Below, piece by piece: positions 17,182 through 26,846 of a stretch of 52,935 nucleotides of DNA. The stretch is taken from contig JAKQSI010000042.1 in NCBI GenBank assembly GCA_029570205.1, forward strand, positions 1 to 52,935, read 5' to 3'. Source of the stretch: Candidatus Omnitrophota bacterium. Its GTDB lineage: Bacteria > Hinthialibacterota > Hinthialibacteria > Hinthialibacterales > JAKPRU01. The position numbers and the translations under genes are program-made. The notes below the pieces were generated by a model, which saw only the letters and a program-made list of their open reading frames with translations, searched no databases and was not told the origin of the DNA. The number at the start of each line of letters is the position of its first letter. Within the stretch, counting starts at the first letter, position 1.

Positions 17182-19047
17182 TTACCGCACCGGAACCAGC
17201 AGCTGTTGGCCCGGTTTAATCGCGTCGGACCTCATGCCGTTGAGAGTCTTCAGGCGTGATACCGTCGTGTCGTACCGTTGTGCAATGGAGTGCAACGAAT
17301 CCCCGCGTTGAATGCGATACTTCGCTGTTCGAGACAGGCTGGGTGGATCGGCCTCCGAGCTCTGTGCGGTCGCACGAGCCGGAACCCGGATTGTCTGACC
17401 CGGCTCAAGACGACCGCTCTTAAGGCGGTTCGTTTTCATCAACTCATTGATCGATGTCCCATAGCGCCGGGAAATCTCAAATAAGGTGTCGCCCGACCGG
17501 ACCGTATAACTCTCCGTCAACGGCGAGGAATTCACTTTCGGAATCTTGATCTCCTCGCCCAACAGAACGGATGTCCCGCGCCCTTTGCCGTTGATTTTCT
17601 GCAGGGTTGTGACATTCGTTCCGTATTCCTCTGCAATGGTGAACAGCGACTCTCCTTTTTTGACCACATGAATATCGTATTTCTCATCGGGAACAGCCAC
17701 CTTCTGCGGCTCAAACTCGATCTCTTTATAGACCTCGCCGTTGCAGCGATCCTGGAAAAACAGCGCAATTCCCTGGTAAAGAGATCGAGCCAGTTTCCAT
17801 CGAAACTCAGTGGTTTTCAGGTTTCGAGCATCCTGGGGGTTGGATAGAAAAGCCAGTTCCACAAGCGCGGAGGGCATTGCTAGGGTACGCAGCACACGGA
17901 ATCCCCTGGTTTTGATCGGCGGATCGCGTGGCACGAGTCCACGGACACCGAGCAGCTCTTTTTTCAGGTATTCGACAAACAGTGCGGTTTCTTCCACTGT
18001 GATATCGCGCTGCATGGCGAACAGCAGCTTGCCCACTTCCGCGTCCACCTGCGAGTCCGGCAGGTCCAGATCGAGCGCGGCCAGGTCGCTGTTGTCTACG
18101 TCCTCGATTTGCTTGGCATATTCCGATTGCGAGCCATCGCGTCCCAGGCAAAAGATTTCGAATCCACGCGCCTCCGCACGCCGTTGAACGCCGGGGCACC
18201 AATTCAAATGCAAAGAAATAAACACATCTCCGCGCATTCGCCGCGCAAATTCCAGGCGAGCGCCAAGGCTCTTGTTTTTAAGGTCTTTCCAGGCGCCGGA
18301 ATAGTCATCTTTTCCCATCACGGGAAGGTAATCGCCATCGCGGGTCAGGTAGGCTTTCATATTCTCGGTTTGGTTAATCAGCTCCGCCAGCTTCCTTGCG
18401 ATGTCCAGGACAATTGTTTTCTCTTCCAGGTCATAAGAAGAGTTTTGACATCCGGGGTCCAGCCACCCATGCCCGGGATCGATGATGACGATTCGTTTCC
18501 CCTCTGCGCGAAGCCGTTTCGCCTCTTCTTCCATGGCCGCCTCATAAAGTATTCCCTGCGGCTGATCGATCAGCAGAATGATCTGTCCGCTTCCATTCCA
18601 GCTCAGCGGTCGATGCACGACCTCGTCGGTCGGCACTCCGGGCTGAAGATGGACTATCACTTGGGTGGAATGCTTCTCGCGGTTTTCCTCCACACGGACA
18701 CGTTGAATCGCGCCTTTTCCGATATCGCGTTCCCACGGGGTATCCCCACGGCTGACATCCGGCATGTCAATGCAGACTTTTCCGCCATCCATCGGAATGA
18801 ACCGATAGTCCGAAACGCCGGATTTTGTCTTAATCAATACGATGCTGAATGCGGGATGATCGGTCACAACATCGACCGAATGCAGGACATTGGCGCTGCC
18901 GAAATTAAGTTGTAAACCAAATAAAATCAATAAAATAGCGAGGCGGATGAGATTTGGGCAAACCACAATACGTCTCCGTTTCCTACTCCTCGTTATTCGC
19001 CACCCGAACCGACAAATGCGGATTCCCGCATTCTCTTTTGTCGGCAT
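17182..19047 (-). CDS. N-acetylmuramoyl-L-alanine amidase with AMIN domain and three LysM repeats
   Basis: 621 aa from ATG 19047; a start at 19107 would add 20 residues, and SD support is weak for both. A basic N-terminus and hydrophobic segment (about 30-52) act as export signal or anchor. An AMIN-like domain (about 55-160) is followed by a zinc Amidase_3 domain with H193 (IDPGHGW), H280 (SLHLNW) and the catalytic-type E397 (SALVELAFLSN). Three LysM repeats lie at about 458-504, 512-557 and 575-621. It cleaves the amide bond between muramic acid and peptide in peptidoglycan, typically in cell separation. It is downstream of a TPR protein and an FlhB-type protein on the same strand. Confidence 0.93.
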   Translation of the reverse strand: MPTKENAGIRICRFGWRITRSRKRRRIVVCPNLIRLAILLILFGLQLNFGSANVLHSVDVVTDHPAFSIVLIKTKSGVSDYRFIPMDGGKVCIDMPDVSRGDTPWERDIGKGAIQRVRVEENREKHSTQVIVHLQPGVPTDEVVHRPLSWNGSGQIILLIDQPQGILYEAAMEEEAKRLRAEGKRIVIIDPGHGWLDPGCQNSSYDLEEKTIVLDIARKLAELINQTENMKAYLTRDGDYLPVMGKDDYSGAWKDLKNKSLGARLEFARRMRGDVFISLHLNWCPGVQRRAEARGFEIFCLGRDGSQSEYAKQIEDVDNSDLAALDLDLPDSQVDAEVGKLLFAMQRDITVEETALFVEYLKKELLGVRGLVPRDPPIKTRGFRVLRTLAMPSALVELAFLSNPQDARNLKTTEFRWKLARSLYQGIALFFQDRCNGEVYKEIEFEPQKVAVPDEKYDIHVVKKGESLFTIAEEYGTNVTTLQKINGKGRGTSVLLGEEIKIPKVNSSPLTESYTVRSGDTLFEISRRYGTSINELMKTNRLKSGRLEPGQTIRVPARATAQSSEADPPSLSRTAKYRIQRGDSLHSIAQRYDTTVSRLKTLNGMRSDAIKPGQQLLVPVR

Positions 19048-19142
19048 ATTCACATACAACCTTAAGTATCTTAGCCTTAGAACACCCGGTTTGTCAACAA
19101 CTATCAACCCAGTAATCTTAACCCTCGGAAGTTGGCCGGAAA

Positions 19143-19571
19143 TTACAGATCCCTTAAGTGCGCGCGGACCTCATCAAGATCCCTTTGGCGGCAAGGCCGA
19201 ATGGGGTTCTCTTTCTCGACCGCATCAATGAATTTCTGGAAGTAAGTTGTCGCCCTCTTCTTCTCCTCGCGTTTCTCATAAGCCAGAGCCAGATTGTAGA
19301 ATAACTCGGGGACATCCAGCCCCATCGCTTCGGCATCCTCAAGGGATTTCAATCCTTGCGCCAATTTTCCCGCTCTGCACAACAGCGCTCCCGTGTTGTA
19401 ATGATCCAGGGCCGTCAGAGGTTTCCAGCCTAGTTTGGCTTTCATATTATGGATCTCTTCTCCAGGAAGCGAATAGAACAGGGTCCAACCGTAACGTTCG
19501 AACGCATATCCTTCACTTTCCTTGAGAAGGCCCTGAAAACGTTTTTTTTCAAACTCGTACAGATCGACCAT
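19143..19571 (-). CDS. TPR-repeat protein
   Basis: 142 aa with a GGGAG SD. An N-terminal polar helix region is followed by TPR-like helices (DHYNTGALLCRAGKLAQGLKS, PELFYNLALAYEKREEKKRA). No signal peptide, so it is probably a cytoplasmic adaptor. It sits 29 bp after the FlhB-type gene and 95 bp before the amidase, suggesting one transcriptional unit. No specific function can be assigned. Confidence 0.82.
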   Translation of the reverse strand: MVDLYEFEKKRFQGLLKESEGYAFERYGWTLFYSLPGEEIHNMKAKLGWKPLTALDHYNTGALLCRAGKLAQGLKSLEDAEAMGLDVPELFYNLALAYEKREEKKRATTYFQKFIDAVEKENPIRPCRQRDLDEVRAHLRDL

Positions 19572-19600
19572 CGAAACATTCTCCCTTTATGAAAGCCGGT

Positions 19601-19903
19601 TTATATCCGGCTTTCGTTCTCGGTCATTTTGCGGTTGAGATTATAGACAAACGCCAGGACTTCTGCCACGGCTTTATAGAGTTCCGGCGGAATCACATCC
19701 CCGAGTTCGACCTTTGCGAGGACTTCCACCAGGTCGGGATCCTGATAAAGCGGAATATCATATTCCTTCGCGATTGCCAGAATCTGTTCGGCGATGTAGC
19801 CGGAACCTTTGGCGACCACATGGGGTGCGCTGTCTTCCCCGCGTCGATACCGCAATGCGACGGCTTTCTTGCGGGGCGGGGATATGTCGTGTTCCGGTTC
19901 CAT
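19601..19903 (-). CDS. Stand-alone FlhB/YscU-type cytoplasmic domain protein
   Basis: 100 aa. Matches the C-terminal cytoplasmic domain of FlhB/YscU export-switch proteins ([61 protein letters not shown]). It lacks the membrane region and the NPTH autocleavage site, as in short FlhB-related (FlhX-like) proteins. Full FlhB controls substrate specificity of flagellar or type III export; the short form can partly replace the cleaved domain. No flagellar gene is present in the window. It is first in a likely three-gene unit with the TPR protein and the amidase. Confidence 0.88.
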   Translation of the reverse strand: MEPEHDISPPRKKAVALRYRRGEDSAPHVVAKGSGYIAEQILAIAKEYDIPLYQDPDLVEVLAKVELGDVIPPELYKAVAEVLAFVYNLNRKMTENESRI

Positions 19904-20097
19904 CTGGTCGTTTTTCCGCGATCGGTGAATTATCAGGCTACCATGAACCGTATCTTTCGGGCCACCGAACCCCTGGGATGCGGCTCGATCAAACCGCCGA
20001 ATCCTTGTATGATCCGCTTCTGTGTGGCAGCATCAATATCGTCACACAAATCCATCCGGTGACCATTATTTGCCGTCAGGCACGGAAAGGAAATATC

Positions 20098-21447
20098 ATG
20101 TCGAGCGAATCGGAAATCACCAGAAGATCTTTCGTCAAAACAACTGCTGGAGGCAGTCTGGCTCTGAGTCTTGGAGGTCTTGCGTGCAAGACCACGGGGA
20201 CAAAGGCCGCTGCTCCCGGGATTGCCGCCACAAGGTTGGCGAACGAGTCCATTCAAATCGGAGTCATCGGTATCGGCGGCAGAGGTCGGTACCTGCTTGA
20301 TAAAGCCATCGAACTGAGCAACGACAAAAACATCAACTGCAAGGTTGTTGCTGTTTGCGATGTTTACGCCAAACGTCGAAACGCAGCGGCTCAGAAAGCC
20401 GCTGCGCAAGGATTTGAGTTCTACCGAGATTTATTGGACCGTGCCGATATCAATGCGGTCATCATTGCCACGCCCGACCATTGGCACGCGCCGATGGCCC
20501 TCGATGCGATCAACGCAGGGAAAGACGTTTACCTTGAGAAACCGATGACCCATACCGTCGATGAAGCGCGCCAAGTTCACGAAGCCGTACTTCGCACGGG
20601 TGCGGTACTCCAGGTCGGGAGTCAGACCACTTCCAGCGACCAGTGGTGGAAAGCCCGTGAGGTCGTCGCAAAAGGGATGCTCGGCAAGATGCTCATGTCC
20701 CAGGGGTCGTATCACCGCAATTCCAAGGAGGGTGAGTGGAATTACAGCATCGATCCAGGGGCAGGCCCTGATGGGAAAGGCGATGATTTCATCAACTGGA
20801 AAGAATGGCTCGGACCTGCGCCCGCACGGGAGTGGGACCCCGAACGGTTCTTCCGATTCCGCAAGTTCTGGGACTATTCCGGTGGCATCGCCACAGACCT
20901 CTTCTATCATGTGATCGCCCCCCTCAATCTTGTTTGGGGGGAGGGCGAATTTCCGTACCGGGTTGTGGGAACCGGTGGAATCTGGTGTTTCCATGACAGG
21001 GAAGTACCCGATACCTTCATGCTCTGTGCCGATTATCCCACCGGGCATTCTGTAGTCCTTTCATCCTCCATGGCCAACGACACCCACATTCCGGGCTTGA
21101 TTCGCGGGCACGAGGCCACTCTGATTATGGTAGAACATGGAGAGTTTGAGGGAAGCACGCCGTATATCACGGTGGAGGCTCAGCGCGCTTTCCGTGAGGA
21201 TTTCACCAACAAGTGGGGCCGGGACAAAATCGTCATCAAGACCGAGCCGGAAAAAAGGGATGACCACATGGTCAACTGGCTGCGTTGCATTCGGACAAGA
21301 GAGAAACCTGTTCTGCACTCCGAATTGGGGTACAAGGCTATGGCGGCGATCGGGATGTCCGTTCAGTCATTCCGCGAAGGTAAGGTTCTCTATTTCGATT
21401 CGGAAAAACAGAAAGTCGTTACCGAGCCGCCGAAAATCAGGGCGTGA
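20098..21447 (+). CDS. Tat-exported Gfo/Idh/MocA family oxidoreductase
   Basis: 449 aa from ATG 20098 with AAAGGAAA just upstream. A twin-arginine signal ([20 protein letters not shown]) precedes the NAD(P)-binding domain ([19 protein letters not shown]) and the family motif [32 protein letters not shown] is the usual sugar-dehydrogenase-like loop. The C-terminal domain (about 150-440) carries the substrate site. Exported members with this pattern are common in PVC-type bacteria and are thought to act on sugars or glycosides in the periplasm with a pre-bound cofactor. Followed by a strong terminator. Confidence 0.93.
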   Translation: MSSESEITRRSFVKTTAGGSLALSLGGLACKTTGTKAAAPGIAATRLANESIQIGVIGIGGRGRYLLDKAIELSNDKNINCKVVAVCDVYAKRRNAAAQKAAAQGFEFYRDLLDRADINAVIIATPDHWHAPMALDAINAGKDVYLEKPMTHTVDEARQVHEAVLRTGAVLQVGSQTTSSDQWWKAREVVAKGMLGKMLMSQGSYHRNSKEGEWNYSIDPGAGPDGKGDDFINWKEWLGPAPAREWDPERFFRFRKFWDYSGGIATDLFYHVIAPLNLVWGEGEFPYRVVGTGGIWCFHDREVPDTFMLCADYPTGHSVVLSSSMANDTHIPGLIRGHEATLIMVEHGEFEGSTPYITVEAQRAFREDFTNKWGRDKIVIKTEPEKRDDHMVNWLRCIRTREKPVLHSELGYKAMAAIGMSVQSFREGKVLYFDSEKQKVVTEPPKIRA

Positions 21448-21477
21448 GAGGTTGAGAATCGCTCTGCTTGCATCACT

Positions 21478-21504
21478 GGGGGCGCATGTCCATGCGCCCC
21501 TTTT
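21478..21504 (+). terminator. Rho-independent terminator after the oxidoreductase
   Basis: Stem GGGGCGCATG / CATGCGCCCC (21479-21488 / 21491-21500) with a 2-nt centre, followed by TTTT. It lies 31 bp past the stop of the Gfo/Idh/MocA gene, and just before the 3' end of the opposing restriction gene. Confidence 0.8.
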
Positions 21505-21518
21505 GATTGGTATCTTTA

Positions 21519-24500
21519 CTATTCCAGCGCCGGATCATCGAACAGGGTTCTTTCCATGCTGGGCAGACTGGGCGGTTTGCGAAGTTCCGGGGGAACGGGG
21601 GGCAACTCATCGGCCGAGAAACATGGTCCTTCGCATACAGCCTCCAGAAGGTCGGCTTGTTCGGGATATCCCGCCACGGTTGCCTCCAATACCCACAGCA
21701 GTTCCAGCAATTCCGTTGTAAACTCGCCGGTCCAGCATTCGGGGCGGATATCGTCCAATGGGGAGGATTTCCTGCCCGCGCCCCTTTTCATACGGTACTT
21801 GAGCCATGACTGCACGACCTTGAGGCCGGAAACCTCAAATTCGTAAACCTCAGGCGCGACCGGGCGAAACTCGCCGTCGCCCACATGCAGCGTTCGTGTG
21901 GATTCTTCATACTGAAACGATTCGGGATACCCATCCGGTTTGCCCGGCACGGCTTTCACACATCGTGCCTTCCCCCTGGGAATCTGTCCGGGATTCTTTC
22001 CTTTGGGGATGAATCGTTCGCCGTATGTGTGCAGCCAGAGCAATCGTTTTCCCGCCCGACAAATCTTTGTAAACAATCCGGCATCTTTGGTGATTGGGAC
22101 TCGCACTTCGCGCGTCCCCAGTTCATCTGCATAGCGTGACGTAAACGCCGGTTGCGCCAACACACCGTAAATGTATGCCAGAAAATCTTCCGGTGTCACT
22201 TTTCGGTTATATGTTCCCGTAAGCAAGTCAAGCAGGCCAGGCAGGATATTTGGCTCCGTTGCATTGGAGCTGCGGTAAAGGGGCAAAATATCCTTTCCAC
22301 CACGCCCCGCAAAATAGTGGCGGTCGAGAACATGGGATGAACACATAATGGCCGCTCCGGCTCCCAGCTCAAGAACGACTGAACCGGCCAGGAATACCTG
22401 TCTTGGTCCACGGCAATACCATAGAGCCGGGCGCAGATAATCGCCCAAACGATTGTCTGCCAGAATCCACTGTCGGTCGAGACTGCGATACGCATAGCGA
22501 ACGATAGGAGGTTCCGGAGCGCTCCGAGGCAATGCTTCCAGGGATTTCTCCCGATTGCCGTTGGGAGGCGTTTGGGGACACGGTGACACGATCTTTCGGT
22601 CTCGCGTTTCGTGAAATGCCTCTGCCCTGTCTTTGGAGCAGAGAAGCATTCGCCAACGTTTTTTCAGTGTTTCCCGATCGGGACAGATCGGCCATGTGCG
22701 CTTGAATTCGCATCCCGAATGCTGCCACGGCATCAGGTCTGTCAACAGCGGCCAGTTGAAATATTGGCCCGTTCCGCCGGGTCGGAAGGAGGCTTGCCAT
22801 TCATTGGAGCAATCTTGCCACGGCAGATCCATAAATGATTGTATCGAGTCCAGTCTTTTGAGTTTCTCGCTTCTTATGCCGTCAATCCGAATATAATGGA
22901 CCTTCGCGGGTCGGTTCTTTTTGATCTTGCCGTAGCGAACGGTAACCGCGATGGCTACTGGGGTTCGAATGGCGAAAATATTTTCGCTCTTGCGTGTGCC
23001 GCGTCCCTCCCCACCCAGGTCCAGAATCCAGACCTCATCACACACTCGCCGGATATGCTCCCTCATTCCGCAAAAGGCGTCGCCATCAAGGTAACTGGAT
23101 GCGCTGATGAAACTCACAACCCCCGGCCCGATGCCGGTGGTTTGCTCGAACACTTTCCAGAGCGCCCAGCGCCAGAAATACACATAGAGGTTGTAGAGAT
23201 TCTTAACATGGACTCCATATCCGGCGGCAACGGCGGGGTTGAGAAAATCGTTGAAAATCGCCGTGTCCCCTTGCCGGTTATTGCCCCAGCGAACCCATCC
23301 GCCGGTGCGGGCCTTGTTGTCGTCGCCCGCTGCTTCATGACGGTCGTAGGGTGGATTCCCCAGGCACACGAGGACCGGGACCTCCCGTTTCACCTTGAGC
23401 GCTTTGGCGTGCTGCTCGGCGATGGGCTGGAGAATGAACGGCAAGTACGGCGGTTCCGCATCGGGGCTTTCAAGGGTATCGGTCAGGTAGATATGAGTCC
23501 CGTCCTTGGGTAGTTCGGCGCCGCGATCACGCAGGGCACGGCTGACCCGCAACTCGGTCACCGCGTAAGGGCCGACCATCAGTTCAAAACCATACAGGTT
23601 GGCAACAAGAACGCCAGCTTGGCCCGATACGGCTCCAGCGCCCTGCTCGGCCTCGATTCGGTTCAGCGCGTGTTCGATGACACCCAACAGATAGGTCCCC
23701 GTACCGGAGGCGGGATCAAGCGTCACAACGCCGGGATCGGCAAATCCCAGAGGTTTATCAAGATGATTAACAAGCAGATCATCGATCAGCCGAACTTGGG
23801 CGCGCACAACCTCAATGGGGGTGTAATAGGCCCCCACGTCCTTGCGCAGCTTTGGGTCGTAGACGGCGAGAAAATCTTCGTAAAAATAAAGCCAGGGATT
23901 TTCGCGACCGGCGAGTGTTGCGGACGGCACAACGGCGATGACGCGCAAGAGCAGATCCAGTGAGGCCGCCATTTCCACACGCGCATCACGATCCGTCAGC
24001 ACTTGGAGCGCACGGGAAAGAAGGTTGTGTTGTGCGGCGAGGGCCTTTTCCGCGCTCTCAAGTGTGAGCGGGTCGGCTCCTTCACTGCGCCCCAAGAGCA
24101 GGGCGAACGTAACGGTTTGGGCGTAGGCGTCCGCGAATTGCTCATCCGAGGCATCCGGGAACAGCAACTGTCGCCAGTCCCTGGCAAGGTAGTGCAAAGG
24201 CGAGTCAGGCCGCTTCAGTGCGTCAGTTACATCCTCACGCAGCATTCGGCAAAGCGGAGCCAGAAGATCGGCAAATCCCTTGAGATCGAGTCTTCCCTGA
24301 CTGTCGGTGGGGATGATGGGCTGCCAGGAGAAAAAGTCGCGCAGGAGGCGTTCGATAGCAACCGCATCCTCCGTGGCAATGGCCTTCTCCCCCTCCGCTG
24401 TGATATCTCCGGAAAGCCGGGCGATCTTTCCCACAAGTTCCCCGCTCCGGTAAAGCGCCCATTCGTTCCCATCTGTGTAAAGGATATTGGGAATACCCGA

Positions 24501-24818
24501 AAAACGCTTCCATTGTTCCCGGTTGTGACCCTGGAAACGTGCTGTGTTCGCGCCGACACCGGGGGCTTTCAGTTCCACATAACCTGCAAGCAGTCCGTTT
24601 AGATGAACAGCATAATCAGGTCGGCCCAGGCGACCGGGCAGCGCGCTTTCACCTGTGCAGACCACATCCCAGCCGAAAGCACAGGCAACGTCAGAGAGGA
24701 GATGCTCGAATGGTCCTCGCAACTGATCTTCCGGCTCACCGGCGGTCAGCTGCGACATCTTTGCGGCCACACTCTCCGCAAAGTCCCTCAACGCCGTCAG
24801 GATGGCATGTTCCGGCAT
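21519..24818 (-). CDS. Type ISP-like restriction-modification protein without helicase domain
   Basis: 1,099 aa with a GGGAG SD. The N-terminal nuclease-like domain shows a PD-(D/E)xK pattern (D68, E82, K84 in RPDYAVHLNGLLAGYVELKA). A helical segment (about 150-330) leads to an N6-adenine methyltransferase with SAM motif I at 368-374 (DPASGTG) and catalytic NPPY at 488-491. A long target-recognition region of type ISP C-terminal kind follows (FLAYIYGVLAQPAFTSRY, RVPITKDAGLFTKI). Classical ISP enzymes such as LlaBIII also carry a RecA-like ATPase; no Walker motifs are seen here, so it resembles a single-chain type IIG-like enzyme. Solitary, no second defence gene adjacent. Confidence 0.87.
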   Translation of the reverse strand: MPEHAILTALRDFAESVAAKMSQLTAGEPEDQLRGPFEHLLSDVACAFGWDVVCTGESALPGRLGRPDYAVHLNGLLAGYVELKAPGVGANTARFQGHNREQWKRFSGIPNILYTDGNEWALYRSGELVGKIARLSGDITAEGEKAIATEDAVAIERLLRDFFSWQPIIPTDSQGRLDLKGFADLLAPLCRMLREDVTDALKRPDSPLHYLARDWRQLLFPDASDEQFADAYAQTVTFALLLGRSEGADPLTLESAEKALAAQHNLLSRALQVLTDRDARVEMAASLDLLLRVIAVVPSATLAGRENPWLYFYEDFLAVYDPKLRKDVGAYYTPIEVVRAQVRLIDDLLVNHLDKPLGFADPGVVTLDPASGTGTYLLGVIEHALNRIEAEQGAGAVSGQAGVLVANLYGFELMVGPYAVTELRVSRALRDRGAELPKDGTHIYLTDTLESPDAEPPYLPFILQPIAEQHAKALKVKREVPVLVCLGNPPYDRHEAAGDDNKARTGGWVRWGNNRQGDTAIFNDFLNPAVAAGYGVHVKNLYNLYVYFWRWALWKVFEQTTGIGPGVVSFISASSYLDGDAFCGMREHIRRVCDEVWILDLGGEGRGTRKSENIFAIRTPVAIAVTVRYGKIKKNRPAKVHYIRIDGIRSEKLKRLDSIQSFMDLPWQDCSNEWQASFRPGGTGQYFNWPLLTDLMPWQHSGCEFKRTWPICPDRETLKKRWRMLLCSKDRAEAFHETRDRKIVSPCPQTPPNGNREKSLEALPRSAPEPPIVRYAYRSLDRQWILADNRLGDYLRPALWYCRGPRQVFLAGSVVLELGAGAAIMCSSHVLDRHYFAGRGGKDILPLYRSSNATEPNILPGLLDLLTGTYNRKVTPEDFLAYIYGVLAQPAFTSRYADELGTREVRVPITKDAGLFTKICRAGKRLLWLHTYGERFIPKGKNPGQIPRGKARCVKAVPGKPDGYPESFQYEESTRTLHVGDGEFRPVAPEVYEFEVSGLKVVQSWLKYRMKRGAGRKSSPLDDIRPECWTGEFTTELLELLWVLEATVAGYPEQADLLEAVCEGPCFSADELPPVPPELRKPPSLPSMERTLFDDPALE

Positions 24819-25017
24819 TCGACTTGCACTCCCTTGTGAAACCCGAAATCGTCGGAATTCAAGTGCGGGCTATTTTATCGGATTTGTTCGTTGATCACTA
24901 CCGAAACGGAAGGTCTTCAGATGCTCATCTTCATGCACGTGCAAGTGCAATCTTTCCAAATGGGCCGCAACACGGCGCCGGTTTTCCCTGAATCTCACCC
25001 GAAGGAGATACCACAAC

Positions 25018-25101
25018 ATGAGCATCTCTTCGTGTGACCGGTCGATGCGGCGAAAAAATAATAATTATTCCGGACCACCACGGTATACAGGGTCGTCGTA
25101 G
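25018..25101 (+). other. Possible 27-aa leader or gene-start remnant
   Basis: GAAGGAGAT ending 9 bases before an ATG gives a near-ideal ribosome site, but the frame (MSISSCDRSMRRKN...) stops after 27 codons and runs antisense into the 3' end of the GntR gene. It may be the surviving start of a deleted gene. The rest of 24819-25064 holds nothing recognisable. Confidence 0.2.
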
Positions 25102-25781
25102 TTGACCTTGTGCAGGTGATGCAAAAACATCGCAACCTCAAAAGCATAAGCGTCCCGCTTCTCCAACGCTGCAACAATGAGGCGATGTTTTTCGAGGGTA
25201 ATTTCGGTCGCCGGGACAGTGGAAGAATAGGTCAACATGGATTTGAAAAAGGGATCCAATAGTTCCCAGAACCATATTGCCAATTTGTTGCCCGACATTC
25301 GAACGAGTCGCTCATGAAACTTGCGATTCAGTTGGAACCAGAGCGCCTGATCATTTCCCCAATTGAGCATTTTTTCGTAAGTCCGGCGCAAATCAACTAC
25401 GTCTTCATAGGTAGCTCGTCTGAATATCTCCGGCGCCAGACCGATCTCCAACGCGCTCCGGAAACTTCCCATGTGGGCAAACACGTCCTGGGAAACATTA
25501 TTGTCGGTCAGCAGGCGGATGAAATCCAGCAATGTAAACGAGCGCTGCAAACGCATCCCCCGTTTCCGTCGGCTGTCGATGATCCCCATTGCCCGCAGGC
25601 GCGTCAGCGCCTCACGAACGCTGGTCCGACTGATCCCGGTCTGCTGAACGATGAAATCCTCCGACGGCAAAGGATCCCCAATGGCAATATGCTGATCTCG
25701 AATATACTCGCCGATCCACTCGAAAATTCCGTCCGTCGTCGAACCTTTGTTGTTTGTCCTTTTTGGTCGCGTGGTTTTCAT
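25065..25781 (-). CDS. GntR-family regulator, FadR/FCD subfamily
   Basis: 238 aa from ATG 25781; a GTG at 25877 would add 32 residues of unusual composition, and SD support is weak for both. The winged helix (about 20-85) shows PLPSEDFIVQQTGISRTSVREALTRLRAMGII, typical of GntR. The C-terminal all-helical ligand-sensing FCD domain follows (RSALEIGLAPEIF, LNRKFHERLVRMSGN with the metal/ligand-binding His, and EKHRLIVAALEKRDAYAFEVAM). Members repress sugar-acid or organic-acid catabolism genes; no such operon adjoins it, so the target is unknown. A prepilin gene with its own promoter lies divergently 350 bp away. Confidence 0.92.
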   Translation of the reverse strand: MKTTRPKRTNNKGSTTDGIFEWIGEYIRDQHIAIGDPLPSEDFIVQQTGISRTSVREALTRLRAMGIIDSRRKRGMRLQRSFTLLDFIRLLTDNNVSQDVFAHMGSFRSALEIGLAPEIFRRATYEDVVDLRRTYEKMLNWGNDQALWFQLNRKFHERLVRMSGNKLAIWFWELLDPFFKSMLTYSSTVPATEITLEKHRLIVAALEKRDAYAFEVAMFLHHLHKVNYDDPVYRGGPE

Positions 25782-25954
25782 TCTCGTGGGAACCCCCAAT
25801 CCTGTTATGTATCCACATTTTTCTGCTTTCCTCCGAATCCCGGAGAAAAACAGAATATCCCCTCTTGACTTTTTCACCTTCGACTGAATCTAAAGTTTCT
25901 CAAGCAATACGGCAAGTGTCAACTGGTGTCGGCGAAAAACAGGGCATTTTCATG

Positions 25955-25983
25955 TTGACATGTGGGATATGACGGAGTAAGAT
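25955..25983 (+). promoter_or_regulatory. Sigma-70-type promoter for the third prepilin
   Basis: Perfect TTGACA (25955-25960), 17-bp spacer, TAAGAT (25978-25983; 4 of 6 to consensus). It would give a leader of roughly 140 nt before the prepilin ATG at 26129. It lies in the intergenic region shared with the divergent GntR gene. Confidence 0.55.
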
Positions 25984-26128
25984 TCTTTTGGTTCCACAGC
26001 CGGGCTTGCTTTCCGGGTGATCGGGGTCTGTATTTTCTCTTGTTTTTGTGTCCTTCCTGGGTTTCCCTGTCGGAGAAAACTTTTCTTTGACCGGATAGCT
26101 GCCGCTATCACTCATTCGGAGGAGACAC

Positions 26129-26731
26129 ATGAGACGCTCAGCCTTCACTTTGATTGAACTTCTGATCGTCGTGGCCATCATCGGGATTCTGGCCGCCATC
26201 GCGGTCCCGAATTTCCTCAACGCTCGGGCGAAAGCGAAAATCGCGCGCGTTTGGGGTGACTTTGACGCCCTAAAAATCGCATTGGAGACTTTCGCGCTCG
26301 ACAACAACGGACGGTATCCCAACACCAACGGCACCGCCAATGATGACTACTACCCAATGAGGCGGCTGACGAGTCCCATCGCCTATATTCCCGCCTTGCC
26401 CCAAAAAGATCCGTTCGTTCCACGGGACACCGGCGATGGGATGCCTGGCGGGACCCGTGACTACTGGTGGAATCCCTATTGGTTGGTCACATTTCCGGAA
26501 ACAACCCTGTACATTGTGGAGGCTGGCCCATTACGTTGGCAGATCGCCAGTGTAGGACCGGATCAATTCTTTGACTGTTCGCCCTTCGTTAAGCCGGAAG
26601 TTCGACACTCGGCTTGTTGGCTTCCCTACCACCCCACTAACGGTGTAAATAGTTGGGGCGAGATATACATGACCGGTCCAGGCGGTGTCTCTTCCGACAC
26701 TGTGAACATCAGCGCACGGCCCAGCCGTTGA
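26129..26731 (+). CDS. Orphan prepilin-like protein (GspG type) with Ala at -1
   Basis: 200 aa, with a GGAGGAG SD. Leader MRRSA, then FTLIELLIVVAIIGILAAIA, VPNFLNARAKAKIARVWGDF and a GspG-like IALETFALDNNGRYPN stretch. Ala occupies -1 as in the 16545 prepilin. The C-terminal domain has paired cysteines (FFDCSPF and HSACWL) that could form a disulfide. It stands alone; the upstream neighbour is a divergent GntR regulator. Confidence 0.9.
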   Translation: MRRSAFTLIELLIVVAIIGILAAIAVPNFLNARAKAKIARVWGDFDALKIALETFALDNNGRYPNTNGTANDDYYPMRRLTSPIAYIPALPQKDPFVPRDTGDGMPGGTRDYWWNPYWLVTFPETTLYIVEAGPLRWQIASVGPDQFFDCSPFVKPEVRHSACWLPYHPTNGVNSWGEIYMTGPGGVSSDTVNISARPSR

Positions 26732-26750
26732 CCGCAAAAAGATATGCCTT

Positions 26751-26846
26751 GGTGTGATAGCATTTAACCTGAAACGAACCCTGGCCGACCTCGCGGATCG
26801 GCTGCCGGAATTGGTGGAAGGGTTTCGCGCGTGCTGGGCGGCGTAA
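26751..26846 (+). pseudogene. Possible transposase C-terminal remnant
   Basis: One frame reads VIAFNLKRTLADLADRLPEL then VEGFRACWAA and stops. The FNLKR(T/L)L segment resembles the last helix of several DDE transposase families. It is too short to name the family. The remaining bases of 26732-27156 contain only open but start-less frames and the hairpin at 27103. Confidence 0.25.
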
